12,692 bases of DNA from JBQCDV01 sp051960855 (GCA_051960855.1 JBQCDV010000122.1:1-12692); one strand, 5' to 3'. Shown: positions 6,307-12,692, counted from the first letter of the stretch. The notes: generated by a model not told the origin, from the sequence alone. Numbers and translations are program-made.

Positions 6307-6451
6307 GCAACCGTGGTTCCCACCCTTGCTACATGTCAATCAGTTGGGCGCGCCACGCGAGGGGTCGTCACGCTCGTTGCGCCACACGCGCCGCCCGCGT
6401 CGCACGTGGCCCGCCATCGCCAACGCCGTTCGTGACGACGACAATGAGGGT
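6307..6451. other. 145-bp divergent intergenic region between protease and metallo-hydrolase genes
   Basis: The region must hold the 5' control sequences of both divergent genes. On the minus strand TTGACA (6339-6334) matches the -35 consensus, but no TANNNT element follows 16-19 bases later, so it was not called as a promoter. On the plus strand GACAAT (6440-6445) is a weak -10 whose transcript would begin at or next to the GTG at 6452. Nothing else recognisable was seen. Confidence 0.35.
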
Positions 6452-7093
6452 GTGCAGATCACCAAGCTCGGTCACTCCTGCCTGCTCGTGTCTGACGGGG
6501 ACGCCCGCGTACTGCTCGACCCGGGCACGCTTGCACCGCATTTCGACGACGTCGAGGGACTCACCGCGGTGCTTGTCACGCACCAGCACGCCGACCACGT
6601 CGACGTCGAGCGGCTGCGTCGCGTCCTGGATCGCAACCCCGACGCCCAGGTGCTCGTCGATCCCGGAACGGCGTCCGTCCTGGCCGAGGCCGGTGTGCAG
6701 GCGCGCGCCCTCGAGCCAGGCGACACGGCAGATGTCGGCACCCAGGTCGAGGTCCTTGGTGGGACGCACGCCGAGATCCACGCTGACATCCCGCGCATCC
6801 CCAACAACGCCTACCTCATCGGCGGCCGGCTGCTCCACCCCGGCGACGCGCTCGTCGTGACAGACGCGGGGGAGGGACGACGCATCGAGGTGCTGGCGCT
6901 GCCGGTGGCCGCGCCTTGGGCCCGCATCGCCGATTCGGTCGACTACCTGCGAGCGGTCGCGCCTGCCATCGCGCTGCCCATCCACGAGGCCGCGTCGGGC
7001 GTCCCGGCCACGGCCTTCGCACTGGTCGACCAGCTGCGGCCGCCGGCCACGACCTGGCTCACACCCGAGCTGCAGCACCCGGTCACGGTCTGA
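6452..7093 (+). CDS. MBL-fold metallo-hydrolase (UlaG-like/lactamase_B_3 type), small
   Basis: A 213-aa cytoplasmic metallo-beta-lactamase-fold protein. The metal site is visible: THQHADH (residues 43-49; His44, His46, Asp48, His49), His106 in GGTHAEIH, Asp132 in HPGDAL and His178 in PIHEA. The N-terminus ITKLGHSCLLV with LLDPG (21-25) is typical of the subgroup that includes L-ascorbate-6-phosphate lactonase and many uncharacterised hydrolases; I cannot name the substrate. GTG 6452 gives the family-typical first residues (M-x-I-T-K-x-G-H-S) and no other start lies nearby in frame. GAGGG at 6446-6450 is only one base from the start, too close for normal ribosome binding, so translation may be leaderless. 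It is divergent from the protease gene and precedes the phosphatidyltransferase gene by 58 bases on the same strand. Confidence 0.88.
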   Translation: MQITKLGHSCLLVSDGDARVLLDPGTLAPHFDDVEGLTAVLVTHQHADHVDVERLRRVLDRNPDAQVLVDPGTASVLAEAGVQARALEPGDTADVGTQVEVLGGTHAEIHADIPRIPNNAYLIGGRLLHPGDALVVTDAGEGRRIEVLALPVAAPWARIADSVDYLRAVAPAIALPIHEAASGVPATAFALVDQLRPPATTWLTPELQHPVTV

Positions 7094-7117
7094 CAGGAGG
7101 CGGTGACAGCCAGCCGG

Positions 7118-7123
7118 TAAGGT
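7118..7123 (+). promoter_or_regulatory. Possible -10 box (TAAGGT) of the cls operon
   Basis: TAAGGT within CCGGTAAGGTGC is a plausible actinobacterial -10 element; the same GGTAAGGTG string stands before the tRNA-Pro gene. Transcription would start near 7130, leaving room for the GGAGGTGA ribosome site at 7143-7150 and the GTG start at 7152. No clear -35 hexamer is seen 16-19 bases upstream. If correct, it rules out the earlier GTG at 7122 as start. Confidence 0.4.
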
Positions 7124-7142
7124 GCGAAATGGCAGGGGACCC

Positions 7143-7150
7143 GGAGGTGA
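7143..7150 (+). promoter_or_regulatory. Ribosome binding site deciding the cls start (GGAGGTGA)
   Basis: GGAGGTGA is a full match to the anti-Shine-Dalgarno end of 16S rRNA and ends one base before GTG 7152; its GGAGG core is 4 bases from the start, slightly close but strong. It favours GTG 7152 over the in-frame GTG codons at 7122 (little ribosome site, inside the putative promoter) and 7206. Confidence 0.6.
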
Positions 7151-7151
7151 C

Positions 7152-7838
7152 GTGGTCGAGCAGCGGACCGATGCGGTCGGGAAGGTCGTCGTCACCGGGG
7201 AACGGGTGACGACGGTCGAGCCGGGCGTGCCCTCGGCGACGACGGTGACCGACCGCGTGTGGACGATCCCGAACGCGCTGAGCTTCGCACGTCTCGTGCT
7301 GGTCCCCGTCTTCCTCGTGCTGGTGCTGATGCGCCACGACGTCTGGGCGTGGCTGGTGCTCGCCTTCTCCGGCGTCAGCGACTACCTGGACGGCAAGCTC
7401 GCCCGCCGGTGGAACCAGGTGTCGCGCGTCGGCGCGCTGCTCGATCCGGCCGCCGACCGGCTCTACATCATCGCGACCCTCATCGGGCTCACGGTCCGCG
7501 GCATCGTTCCGTGGTGGCTCACCGCGGGCCTGGTCGCCCGCGACCTCGTGCTCGCCACCACGCTGCCGCTCCTGCGTCGCCACGGCTACGGGCCGCTCCC
7601 CGTGCACTTCCTCGGCAAGGCAGCGACCGCCAACCTGCTGTATGCCTTTCCCCTGTTGCTGCTCGGGGATCACGACGGAGCGCTGCCGACCGTGGCGCGA
7701 GTCGTCGGATGGGCCTTCGCCATCTGGGGAACGGCTCTCTACTGGTGGGCGGGCCTGCTCTATCTCGAGCAGGTCCGGCGGCTGGTGCGCCCAGACCGAG
7801 CGCACGGTGGCACGCCACAGACAGGAGACGCACGATGA
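7152..7838 (+). CDS. CDP-alcohol phosphatidyltransferase, probable cardiolipin synthase (eukaryotic type) or PgsA-like
   Basis: A 228-aa integral membrane enzyme that transfers a phosphatidyl group from CDP-diacylglycerol to an alcohol. The full catalytic signature D-x2-DG-x2-AR-x8-G-x3-D-x3-D is present: Asp77, Asp80-Gly81, Ala84-Arg85, Gly94, Asp98, Asp102. Hydrophobic segments lie at about 43-60, 64-76, 103-120, 121-141, 160-172 and 185-205, matching the family's six-helix plan. The N-terminal 35 residues are polar. Family members at this position in actinobacteria are annotated as PgsA2 (mycobacteria) or as the eukaryotic-like cardiolipin synthase (Streptomyces SCO1389, from memory), so the acceptor is likely phosphatidylglycerol, but this cannot be decided from motifs. 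The stop overlaps the next start by ATGA, so it is coupled to the guanylyltransferase-like gene. Confidence 0.88.
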   Translation: MVEQRTDAVGKVVVTGERVTTVEPGVPSATTVTDRVWTIPNALSFARLVLVPVFLVLVLMRHDVWAWLVLAFSGVSDYLDGKLARRWNQVSRVGALLDPAADRLYIIATLIGLTVRGIVPWWLTAGLVARDLVLATTLPLLRRHGYGPLPVHFLGKAATANLLYAFPLLLLGDHDGALPTVARVVGWAFAIWGTALYWWAGLLYLEQVRRLVRPDRAHGGTPQTGDAR

Positions 7839-10330
7839 AGGCCGTCGTCATGGCCGGCGGAGAGGGCACGCGGCTGCGGCCCATGACCTCCAGCATGCCC
7901 AAGCCGCTGCTGCCGGTGGTCAACCGGCCGATCATGGAGCACGTCCTGCGGCTTTTGCGGCGCCACGGCATCACCGAGACGGTCGTGACGGTGCAGTTCC
8001 TCGCCTCGCTGATCCGCAACTACTTCGGTGACGGCAGCGACCTCGGGATGACGCTGCACTACGCGACCGAGCAGACGCCGCTCGGGACGGCGGGCAGCGT
8101 CAAGAACGCCGAGAACATCCTGCGCGACGAGCCGTTCCTCGTGATCAGCGGTGACGCCCTGACCGACATCGACCTCACGGCGCTCATCGACTTCCACAAG
8201 GCCAAGGGGGGACTCGTCACCGTCTGCCTCAAGCGGGTCGAGGACCCGGTGGAGTTCGGCATCACCATCGTCGACGACGACGGCGTGGTCCAGCGCTTCC
8301 TGGAGAAGCCGACCTGGGGCCAGGTCTTCTCCGACACCGTCAACACCGGCATCTACGTGATGCAGCCGGAGGTGCTGGACCACGTGGCGGCCGGCGAGGT
8401 CGTCGACTGGTCCGGCGACGTCTTCCCCGCGCTGATGGCCGCGGGGCACGACATCTACGGCTACGTCGCCGAGGGGTACTGGGAGGACGTCGGCACGCAC
8501 GAGTCCTACCTGCGAGCTCAGGCAGACGTCCTCGAGAGGCGCGTCGACGTCGACATCGACGGCTTCGAGCTGCAGTCAGGGGTCTGGGTCGGCGAGGGCG
8601 CCGAGATCGACCATGGCGCCAAGCTGCAGGGACCGGCCTACATCGGCGACTACGCCAAGGTCGAGGCCGGCGTCGAGGTCGGCGAGCACACCGTCATCGG
8701 GTCCAACGTCGTCGTGCGCGAGGGAGCCTCCCTGCAGCACGCCGTCGTCCACGACAACGTCTACGTCGGTCCCCGAGCGTCGCTGCGAGCCTGCGTCGTC
8801 GGCCGCGGCACCGACGTGATGCGTGCCGCCCGGATCGAGGACGGCGCCGTCATCGGCGACGACTGCGTGCTCGAGGAGGAGGTGATCGTCCAGCCGGGCG
8901 TCAAGGTCTACCCCTCCAAGGTTCTCGATGCCGGCGCGGTCGTCTCCACCAGCGTCATCTTCGAGAGCCGGGGGCACGGCACCCTCTTCGGCCCGCGTGG
9001 CGTGTCCGGGATCGTCAACGTCGAAGTCACTCCCGAGCTCGTCGTGCGCCTGGCCAGCGCTTGGGCGACGACGCTGCGCAAGGGCTCGACGGTCGTCGCC
9101 GCTCGCGACGGCAGCCGCGCGGCGCGCGCCCTCAAGCGCGCCATCAGCTCCGCACTGACCTCCAGTGCCATCAACGTCCGCGACCTCGAGGCGGTCCCCG
9201 CGCCGGTGGGTCGCTTTGCCGCCAGCCTGTCCACGGCGGGCGGCGTTCTGGTCCGGACCAGCCCGGGCGAGTCCGACAGCGTCGACATCACGTTCATCGA
9301 CGAGCGCGGCGCCGACATGTCCCACGCCGCCCAGCGCAAGCTCGAGCGCATCTACAGCCGGCAGGAGTACCGGCGGGCCTTCCCCGGCGAGATCGGCGAC
9401 CTGGACTACCCGCCGCGCATGATGGAGCGCTACGTCAAGGCGGTCGTGCATGCCGTCGACCTCGACGGGGTCGCCGACAGCGGCATGAAGATCGTCGTCG
9501 ACACCGGCAACGGCACCGCGGGTCTGGTGCTGCCGGCCCTGCTCGGCCGGCTGCCGGTCGACGTGCACATCGTCAACAACGGTCTCGACGACGCCACTCC
9601 TACCGAGACCCGCGAGCAGCGACGGGCGGCTCTCGCCCGGCTCGGCGATCTGGTCGCCTCGAGCGGTGCGGCTTTCGGCGTCCGCTTCGACCCGGTGGGG
9701 GAGCGGATCAGCCTCGTCGACGAGAAGGGCCGGCCTGTCGACGACTCCCGCGCAGCGCTCGTCGTGATGGACCTCGTCGCCGCCGAGCGGCACAACGGCC
9801 GCATCGCCCTGCCGGTCACCACCAGCCGAGTCGCCGAGCAGGTCGCGGCGTTCCACGGGGCACGGATCGCCTGGACGCGCACGTCTCCCGATGCCCTCGC
9901 CGCCGCGTGCACCGAGACGGGCACGCTGATCGGGGCCGACGGCCGCGGTGGCTACATCGTCCCCGAGGTGCATCCGGTCATCGACGGCATCGCGGCTTTC
10001 GTGCGGCTCGTCGGGCTCGTCGCCCGCACGCGGCTGACGCTGTCGGCCATCGACGCCCGCATCCCGCAGGCGGCTCTGCAGCAGATCTCCGTCCCCACAC
10101 CTTGGGCGGCCAAGGGGATGGTCATGCGCACCGTCGTCGAGGCGGCCGGCGACCGGGAGCTCGACACGACCGACGGGGTGCGAGTCGTCGAGCGCGACGG
10201 GTCGTGGGTGCTCGTGCTGCCCGACCCCTCGGAGCCGGTGACGCACCTGTGGGCCGAAAGCGGCGACACCGAGGCAGCCGCCGCGCTCCTCGGCCAGTGG
10301 CAGGAGGTCGTGGCCGACGTCAGCGCGTGA
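7835..10330 (+). CDS. Mannose-1-phosphate guanylyltransferase-like nucleotidyltransferase fused to left-handed beta helix and degenerate phosphomannomutase domain
   Basis: An 831-aa cytoplasmic fusion. Residues 1-235 form a sugar-phosphate nucleotidyltransferase: GGEGTRLRP (8-16), Lys23 in MPKPLLP, ISGDALTD (104-111), FLEKP (155-159), NTGIY (170-174) and YWEDVGT (215-221), all intact. Residues about 248-375 are hexapeptide left-handed beta-helix repeats. Residues about 396-831 resemble phosphomannomutase/phosphoglucomutase, but all four active-site loops are altered (see findings). The expected activity is NDP-sugar formation, GDP-mannose most likely, for cell-envelope glycans or protein mannosylation. 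The N-terminal activity is well supported; the exact sugar and nucleotide are inferred. ATG 7835 has AGGAG at 7823-7827 and overlaps the upstream stop. Same-length proteins with this layout (such as Streptomyces SCO1388, from memory) are standard in actinobacteria, so the fusion itself is not new. Confidence 0.9.
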   Translation: MKAVVMAGGEGTRLRPMTSSMPKPLLPVVNRPIMEHVLRLLRRHGITETVVTVQFLASLIRNYFGDGSDLGMTLHYATEQTPLGTAGSVKNAENILRDEPFLVISGDALTDIDLTALIDFHKAKGGLVTVCLKRVEDPVEFGITIVDDDGVVQRFLEKPTWGQVFSDTVNTGIYVMQPEVLDHVAAGEVVDWSGDVFPALMAAGHDIYGYVAEGYWEDVGTHESYLRAQADVLERRVDVDIDGFELQSGVWVGEGAEIDHGAKLQGPAYIGDYAKVEAGVEVGEHTVIGSNVVVREGASLQHAVVHDNVYVGPRASLRACVVGRGTDVMRAARIEDGAVIGDDCVLEEEVIVQPGVKVYPSKVLDAGAVVSTSVIFESRGHGTLFGPRGVSGIVNVEVTPELVVRLASAWATTLRKGSTVVAARDGSRAARALKRAISSALTSSAINVRDLEAVPAPVGRFAASLSTAGGVLVRTSPGESDSVDITFIDERGADMSHAAQRKLERIYSRQEYRRAFPGEIGDLDYPPRMMERYVKAVVHAVDLDGVADSGMKIVVDTGNGTAGLVLPALLGRLPVDVHIVNNGLDDATPTETREQRRAALARLGDLVASSGAAFGVRFDPVGERISLVDEKGRPVDDSRAALVVMDLVAAERHNGRIALPVTTSRVAEQVAAFHGARIAWTRTSPDALAAACTETGTLIGADGRGGYIVPEVHPVIDGIAAFVRLVGLVARTRLTLSAIDARIPQAALQQISVPTPWAAKGMVMRTVVEAAGDRELDTTDGVRVVERDGSWVLVLPDPSEPVTHLWAESGDTEAAAALLGQWQEVVADVSA

Positions 10331-10358
10331 GCGCGCGCGCCGGACACGCCCTCCTGAC

Positions 10359-10375
10359 CCCTGCCCAGTGCAGGG
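10359..10375 (+). repeat. 6-bp inverted repeat in the 69-base gap before the first DUF881 gene
   Basis: CCCTGC (10359-10364) and GCAGGG (10370-10375) are perfect inverted copies around a CCAGT loop. With no U tract and only six pairs it is at best a weak terminator or attenuator between the fusion gene and the DUF881 gene; it may also mark a protein-binding site at an internal promoter. The role is undetermined. Confidence 0.35.
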
Positions 10376-10399
10376 TCGCCGGAATGGCAGCATGGGGCC

Positions 10400-11347
10400 G
10401 TGAGCACCGGCACGGCGAACTCGATGTCGCTGCTCACCGGTCTCCTGCAGTCGCCGCTGGACGCGGGCTACGCCGAGGCGGCCGAGCGCCGCGCGGAGCG
10501 GGCGGGCCACGCGGAGCACCCCCTTCCCGAACGCCGTCCACACTGGCTGGCCGCGGTCGGCGTCGTGCTGGTCGCTGCGGTGCTGGTCATCGCGGCCGTC
10601 CAGACGCGGCAGCAGCTGCCTGCGGCGGAGAAGGACCGAGCCCGGTTGGTCGACCAGGTCCAGGAGCGCGAAGCGCTCGGGTCGAAGCTGCAGCAGCAGG
10701 TGCGCTCCCTGCGCGCCCAGGTCACTCAGCAGCGCAGTGAAGCGCTCGCGGTCTCGCAGCAAGGTCAGCAGCTGGCTCAGGTCGTCTCGCAGCTCGAGAG
10801 CGCGGCCGGCGCGACCGCGGCCGTCGGCCCGGGCGTCACCGTCACGGTGGCCGACGCCGCAGACGCGGTGACCGATGCCAGCGGCAACCCGCGTACCAAC
10901 GCAGGCGACGCCAGCCGCGTCACCGACCAGGACCTGCAGGCCGTCGTCAACGGGCTGTGGGCTGCGGGCGCGGAGGCCATCTCGATCAACGGCTACCGGC
11001 TGAGCAACCTCACGACGATCCGCGCGGCAGGGGAGGCGGTGCTCGTCGACTTCCACCCCCTGAGCTCGCCGTACCGTGTCGTGGCGATCGGGCCGAAGGG
11101 GCCGCTGCGCGGAGCAGTCAGCGACGGCACCGCGGGCCGTTACCTGGCCGTGCTGGAGCGCGACTACGGCATCACCCACGACGTTGCCAGCAGCAGCAGC
11201 CTGACCGTGCCGGCTGCCGTGCTCTCCTCGGTGCGTCTGGCACAGGTGGCGCCCGGGGCGAAGGTGCCCGGAGTCACGGTGTCCGCACACAACGTGGCCG
11301 GAGGAAGCGTGGCCGGACAATCCGAAAGCGGGGGGAGCGACCGATGA
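10400..11347 (+). CDS. DUF881 (YlxW/YlxX-like) membrane-anchored coiled-coil protein, first copy
   Basis: A 315-aa bitopic membrane protein. A polar, charged N-terminus (1-47) is followed by one transmembrane helix WLAAVGVVLVAAVLVIAAV (49-67), a Gln-rich coiled coil (about 70-135) and the extracytoplasmic DUF881 domain from GPGVTVTV (143) through AAGAEAISINGYRL (188-201) and SSPYRVVAIGP (222-232). The family is linked to cell-division loci: in Bacillus subtilis ylxW, ylxX and sbp lie between divIB and ftsA. Molecular function is not established. Compared with the second copy it carries an extra loop (about 155-178) and a longer C-terminal tail rich in Ser and Gly. GTG 10400 lacks a good ribosome site; ATG 10424 is an alternative that would drop eight residues. 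The stop overlaps the next start (ATGA). Confidence 0.86.
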   Translation: MSTGTANSMSLLTGLLQSPLDAGYAEAAERRAERAGHAEHPLPERRPHWLAAVGVVLVAAVLVIAAVQTRQQLPAAEKDRARLVDQVQEREALGSKLQQQVRSLRAQVTQQRSEALAVSQQGQQLAQVVSQLESAAGATAAVGPGVTVTVADAADAVTDASGNPRTNAGDASRVTDQDLQAVVNGLWAAGAEAISINGYRLSNLTTIRAAGEAVLVDFHPLSSPYRVVAIGPKGPLRGAVSDGTAGRYLAVLERDYGITHDVASSSSLTVPAAVLSSVRLAQVAPGAKVPGVTVSAHNVAGGSVAGQSESGGSDR

Positions 11348-11676
11348 TCGCCGTCCTGGGGCTCGTCGTCGGCGTCGTGGCCGGGCTCTTTCTCGAGCCC
11401 ACCGTGCCAACGTGGCTGCAGCCCTACCTGCCGATCGCGGTGGTCGCTGCCCTGGACGCCGTGTTCGGAGCCGTCCGCGCCCTGCTCGACGGCATCTTCG
11501 ACGACAAGGTCTTCGTCGTCTCGTTCGTCGCCAACGTCGTGGTCGCCGCGCTGATCGTGTATCTGGGCGACCAGCTTGGAGTCGGGACGCAGCTGTCCAC
11601 GGGAGTCGTCGTCGTCCTCGGTATCCGCATCTTCAGCAACGCCGCCGCGATCCGGCGTCAGATCTTCAAGGCCTGA
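11344..11676 (+). CDS. sbp: Small basic family protein (Sbp, DUF1290), multi-pass membrane
   Basis: A 110-aa membrane protein with hydrophobic segments at about 1-17 (MIAVLGLVVGVVAGLFL), 29-48, 56-74 and 86-97, and a basic end IRRQIFKA. The landmarks LPIAVVAALDAVFGAVRA (29-46), the charged DDKVFVVSF (53-61) and GIRIFSNAAAIRR (93-105) are characteristic of the DUF1290 small basic family, found beside DUF881 genes in Firmicutes and Actinobacteria near division genes. Its biochemical role is unknown; a scaffold for the two flanking DUF881 proteins is a reasonable guess. ATG 11344 has GGGGAG at 11331-11336 region with 7-base spacing and overlaps the upstream stop (ATGA), so synthesis is coupled to the first DUF881 protein. 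It is four bases (counting from its stop) from the second DUF881 start. Confidence 0.93.
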   Translation: MIAVLGLVVGVVAGLFLEPTVPTWLQPYLPIAVVAALDAVFGAVRALLDGIFDDKVFVVSFVANVVVAALIVYLGDQLGVGTQLSTGVVVVLGIRIFSNAAAIRRQIFKA

Positions 11677-11679
11677 CCG

Positions 11680-12420
11680 ATGGCTGTTCCCCGCACGCCC
11701 GAGCAGCGTCTACGTCGGCTGCTCCGTCCGCGGCTCAGCCGTGGGCAGCTCGTCGGCGCCGTGCTACTCGGCGCCCTGGGCTTCGCCCTGGCGGTGCAGC
11801 TCGGCGCGAGCGGCAACTCCGACCTTGCAGGGCTGCGACAGCAGGACCTGGTGCGCATCCTCGATGAGGTGTCCCAGCGCAACGACCAGCTGCAGCAGGA
11901 GGTCGCGAAGCTGCAGCGAACCCGCGCCGAGCTGGAGGCCAACGGCGACGGCTCGGCGGCCGTCGCCGACGCCCAGCAGCGCGCCGAGGCCCTCGCGATC
12001 CTCACCGGTCAGGTGCCCGCGGTCGGACCTGGCCTCGAGGTGACCATCAGCGACCCCTCGGGCCAGGTGGACGCAGCCCGCATCCTCGATGCCGTAGAGG
12101 AGCTGCGCGGGGCGGGGGCCGAGGCAATCCAGGTCGGCAGCGTCCGGGTCGTGGCCAGCACGGCGTTCACCGAGGGCGACGGGGGCATCCTCGTCGACGG
12201 CCAGCTGCAGACGCCGCCGTACCGCCTCCTCGCGATCGGGCCTCCCGACGACCTGCAGCAGGCGCTGCAGCTGCCGGGCGGTGTCGTGGAGACGATCCGG
12301 CAGGCGGGCGCCACCGCCGTCCTGCAGACCCGGCCCACGGTCCGGATCGACGCGTTGCACGCCCTTCCCACACGTCAGTACGCTCGCCCGGCTCCGGAAC
12401 CGTCGAGCACCAGCAGCTAG
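11680..12420 (+). CDS. DUF881 (YlxW/YlxX-like) membrane-anchored coiled-coil protein, second copy
   Basis: A 246-aa bitopic protein: basic cytoplasmic N-terminus (1-22, six or more Arg), one transmembrane helix (about 24-42, LVGAVLLGALGFALAVQLG), a coiled coil (about 50-105), then the DUF881 domain with VGPGLEVTISD (115-125), LRGAGAEAIQVG (142-153) and TPPYRLLAIGPPDDL (178-192), ending in a Pro/Ser tail. It is a diverged paralogue of the first copy: both share G-A-E-A-I and P-Y-R-x-x-A-I-G-P blocks. It is shorter and lacks the loop insert of the first copy. ATG 11680 has AAGG at 11668-11671, 8 bases upstream, within the end of sbp. The three genes form one operon whose partners probably act together in the membrane; function is inferred from division-locus context only. 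Confidence 0.9.
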   Translation: MAVPRTPEQRLRRLLRPRLSRGQLVGAVLLGALGFALAVQLGASGNSDLAGLRQQDLVRILDEVSQRNDQLQQEVAKLQRTRAELEANGDGSAAVADAQQRAEALAILTGQVPAVGPGLEVTISDPSGQVDAARILDAVEELRGAGAEAIQVGSVRVVASTAFTEGDGGILVDGQLQTPPYRLLAIGPPDDLQQALQLPGGVVETIRQAGATAVLQTRPTVRIDALHALPTRQYARPAPEPSSTSS

Positions 12421-12440
12421 CCGGCTCCAGCCCCGTCCGT

Positions 12441-12490
12441 GCCACCACTGCCGCGCGCCACCACAGCCGCGCGCCACCCCACAGCCGCAC
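12441..12490. repeat. Imperfect 16-bp tandem repeats upstream of gcvH
   Basis: GCCACCACTGCCGCGC (12441-12456) is followed directly by GCCACCACAGCCGCGC (12457-12472), one mismatch in 16, and then by a degenerate third unit GCCACCCCACAGCCGCAC (12473-12490) with two extra bases. The array is C-rich on the plus strand and sits 45 bases before the gcvH start. It does not resemble a riboswitch or CRISPR. It may have arisen by slippage; a role as a C-rich transcript segment or protein site is possible but unsupported. Confidence 0.6.
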
Positions 12491-12535
12491 GACCTGCACG
12501 CCGAGATGCACACGCCTCAAGAGGGAGACAACGAC

Positions 12536-12692
12536 ATGGCGGTTCCTGAGGACCTCCGGTACACGGCCGAGCACGAGTGGGTGCGACGCGACGGCGACGA
12601 CCTCGTCGTCGGCATCACCGACTACGCCCAGGACTCCCTCGGCGACATCGTCTTCGTCAGCCTTCCCGATGCTGAGACACCCGTCAGCTCCG
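12536..12692 (+). CDS. gcvH: Glycine cleavage system H protein, N-terminal part, truncated by window edge
   Basis: The H protein carries the lipoyl-bound aminomethyl intermediate between the P, T and L proteins of glycine cleavage. The first 52 codons are present: MAVPEDLRYTAEHEWVRRDG, then VVGITDYAQDSLGDIVFVSLP, both diagnostic (EHEWV; VGITDYAQ-LGDIVFV). The lipoylated lysine lies beyond the window. ATG 12536 has a GGGAG ribosome site at 12523-12527 with 8-base spacing. No glycine riboswitch is recognisable in the 115 bases upstream. Placement directly after the DUF881-sbp-DUF881 genes matches mycobacterial gene order (Rv1823-Rv1826, from memory). In that order an FHA-domain regulator (garA) comes next, which would be expected just past this window. 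Confidence 0.96.
   Translation, partial: MAVPEDLRYTAEHEWVRRDGDDLVVGITDYAQDSLGDIVFVSLPDAETPVSS

Noticed and set aside
6334..6339. TTGACA on the minus strand upstream of the protease gene as a -35 box
   Set aside because: No TANNNT-like -10 lies 16-19 bases downstream before the start codon, so a promoter call is not supported.
7122..7151. GTG 7122 as the start of the phosphatidyltransferase gene
   Set aside because: It overlaps the putative -10 TAAGGT and has little ribosome site; GTG 7152 has a strong GGAGGTGA.
8576..11410. Very long open frame (944 codons) on the minus strand
   Set aside because: It is antisense to the guanylyltransferase fusion and the first DUF881 gene, both with clear motifs and ribosome sites. 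Long antisense frames are expected in high-GC DNA; the product is Asp/Arg/Gly-rich with no domain.
12421..12535. Glycine riboswitch before gcvH
   Set aside because: The gap is only 115 bases, C-rich and repetitive, and shows none of the paired aptamer structure expected of a glycine riboswitch.

Overview
The window comes from a high-GC Gram-positive bacterium, most likely an Actinomycetota member. The evidence is the strong G/C preference at third codon positions, frequent GTG starts, ATGA/GTGA-coupled genes, and a block of cls, mannose-1-phosphate guanylyltransferase, DUF881, small basic protein, DUF881 and gcvH, an order I know from actinobacteria (Mycobacterium pgsA2-Rv1823-Rv1825-gcvH; Streptomyces SCO1385-SCO1389 region; recalled from memory, not searched). 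The genus cannot be fixed from the sequence.

Layout. (1) 1-498 is the 3' end of der (engA), the ribosome-assembly GTPase. A tRNA-Pro(GGG) follows at 568-641, then a long hairpin that looks like its terminator. (2) 979-5188 is an accessory-looking block. A tightly coupled plus-strand operon encodes an alpha/beta hydrolase with a Cys nucleophile, an SDR oxidoreductase, a SAM-dependent O-methyltransferase and an NTF2/SnoaL-like protein. A minus-strand SRPBCC gene faces it, and a divergent LysR-type regulator follows. (3) 5185-6306 (minus) encodes an HtrA-like serine protease lipoprotein with a PDZ domain, followed divergently by a small metallo-beta-lactamase-fold hydrolase (6452-7093). (4) 7152-12692 is the envelope/division block: a CDP-alcohol phosphatidyltransferase (probable cardiolipin synthase), an 831-aa nucleotidyltransferase/phosphomannomutase-like fusion, DUF881, small basic protein, DUF881, and the start of gcvH.

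Main new observation. Two 17-bp inverted repeats of the classical LysR T-N11-A type, GATAGGT....GCTATC, lie at 866-882 upstream of the hydrolase operon and at 4241-4257 between the SRPBCC gene and lysR. Read toward the hydrolase operon and toward the SRPBCC gene, the similarity extends another 15 bases past the inverted repeat. This ties the physically separate operon, the SRPBCC gene and lysR into one predicted regulon. The enzymes (hydrolase, reductase, methyltransferase, two small ligand-binding/cyclase-like folds) look like a small tailoring or degradation pathway for an unidentified small molecule.

A second point is the C-terminal phosphomannomutase-like half of the 831-aa fusion. It has lost the recognisable forms of all four active-site loops, so it is probably a regulatory or structural pseudo-enzyme domain beside an intact nucleotidyltransferase. 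No transposase, integrase, CRISPR array or phage gene is visible.
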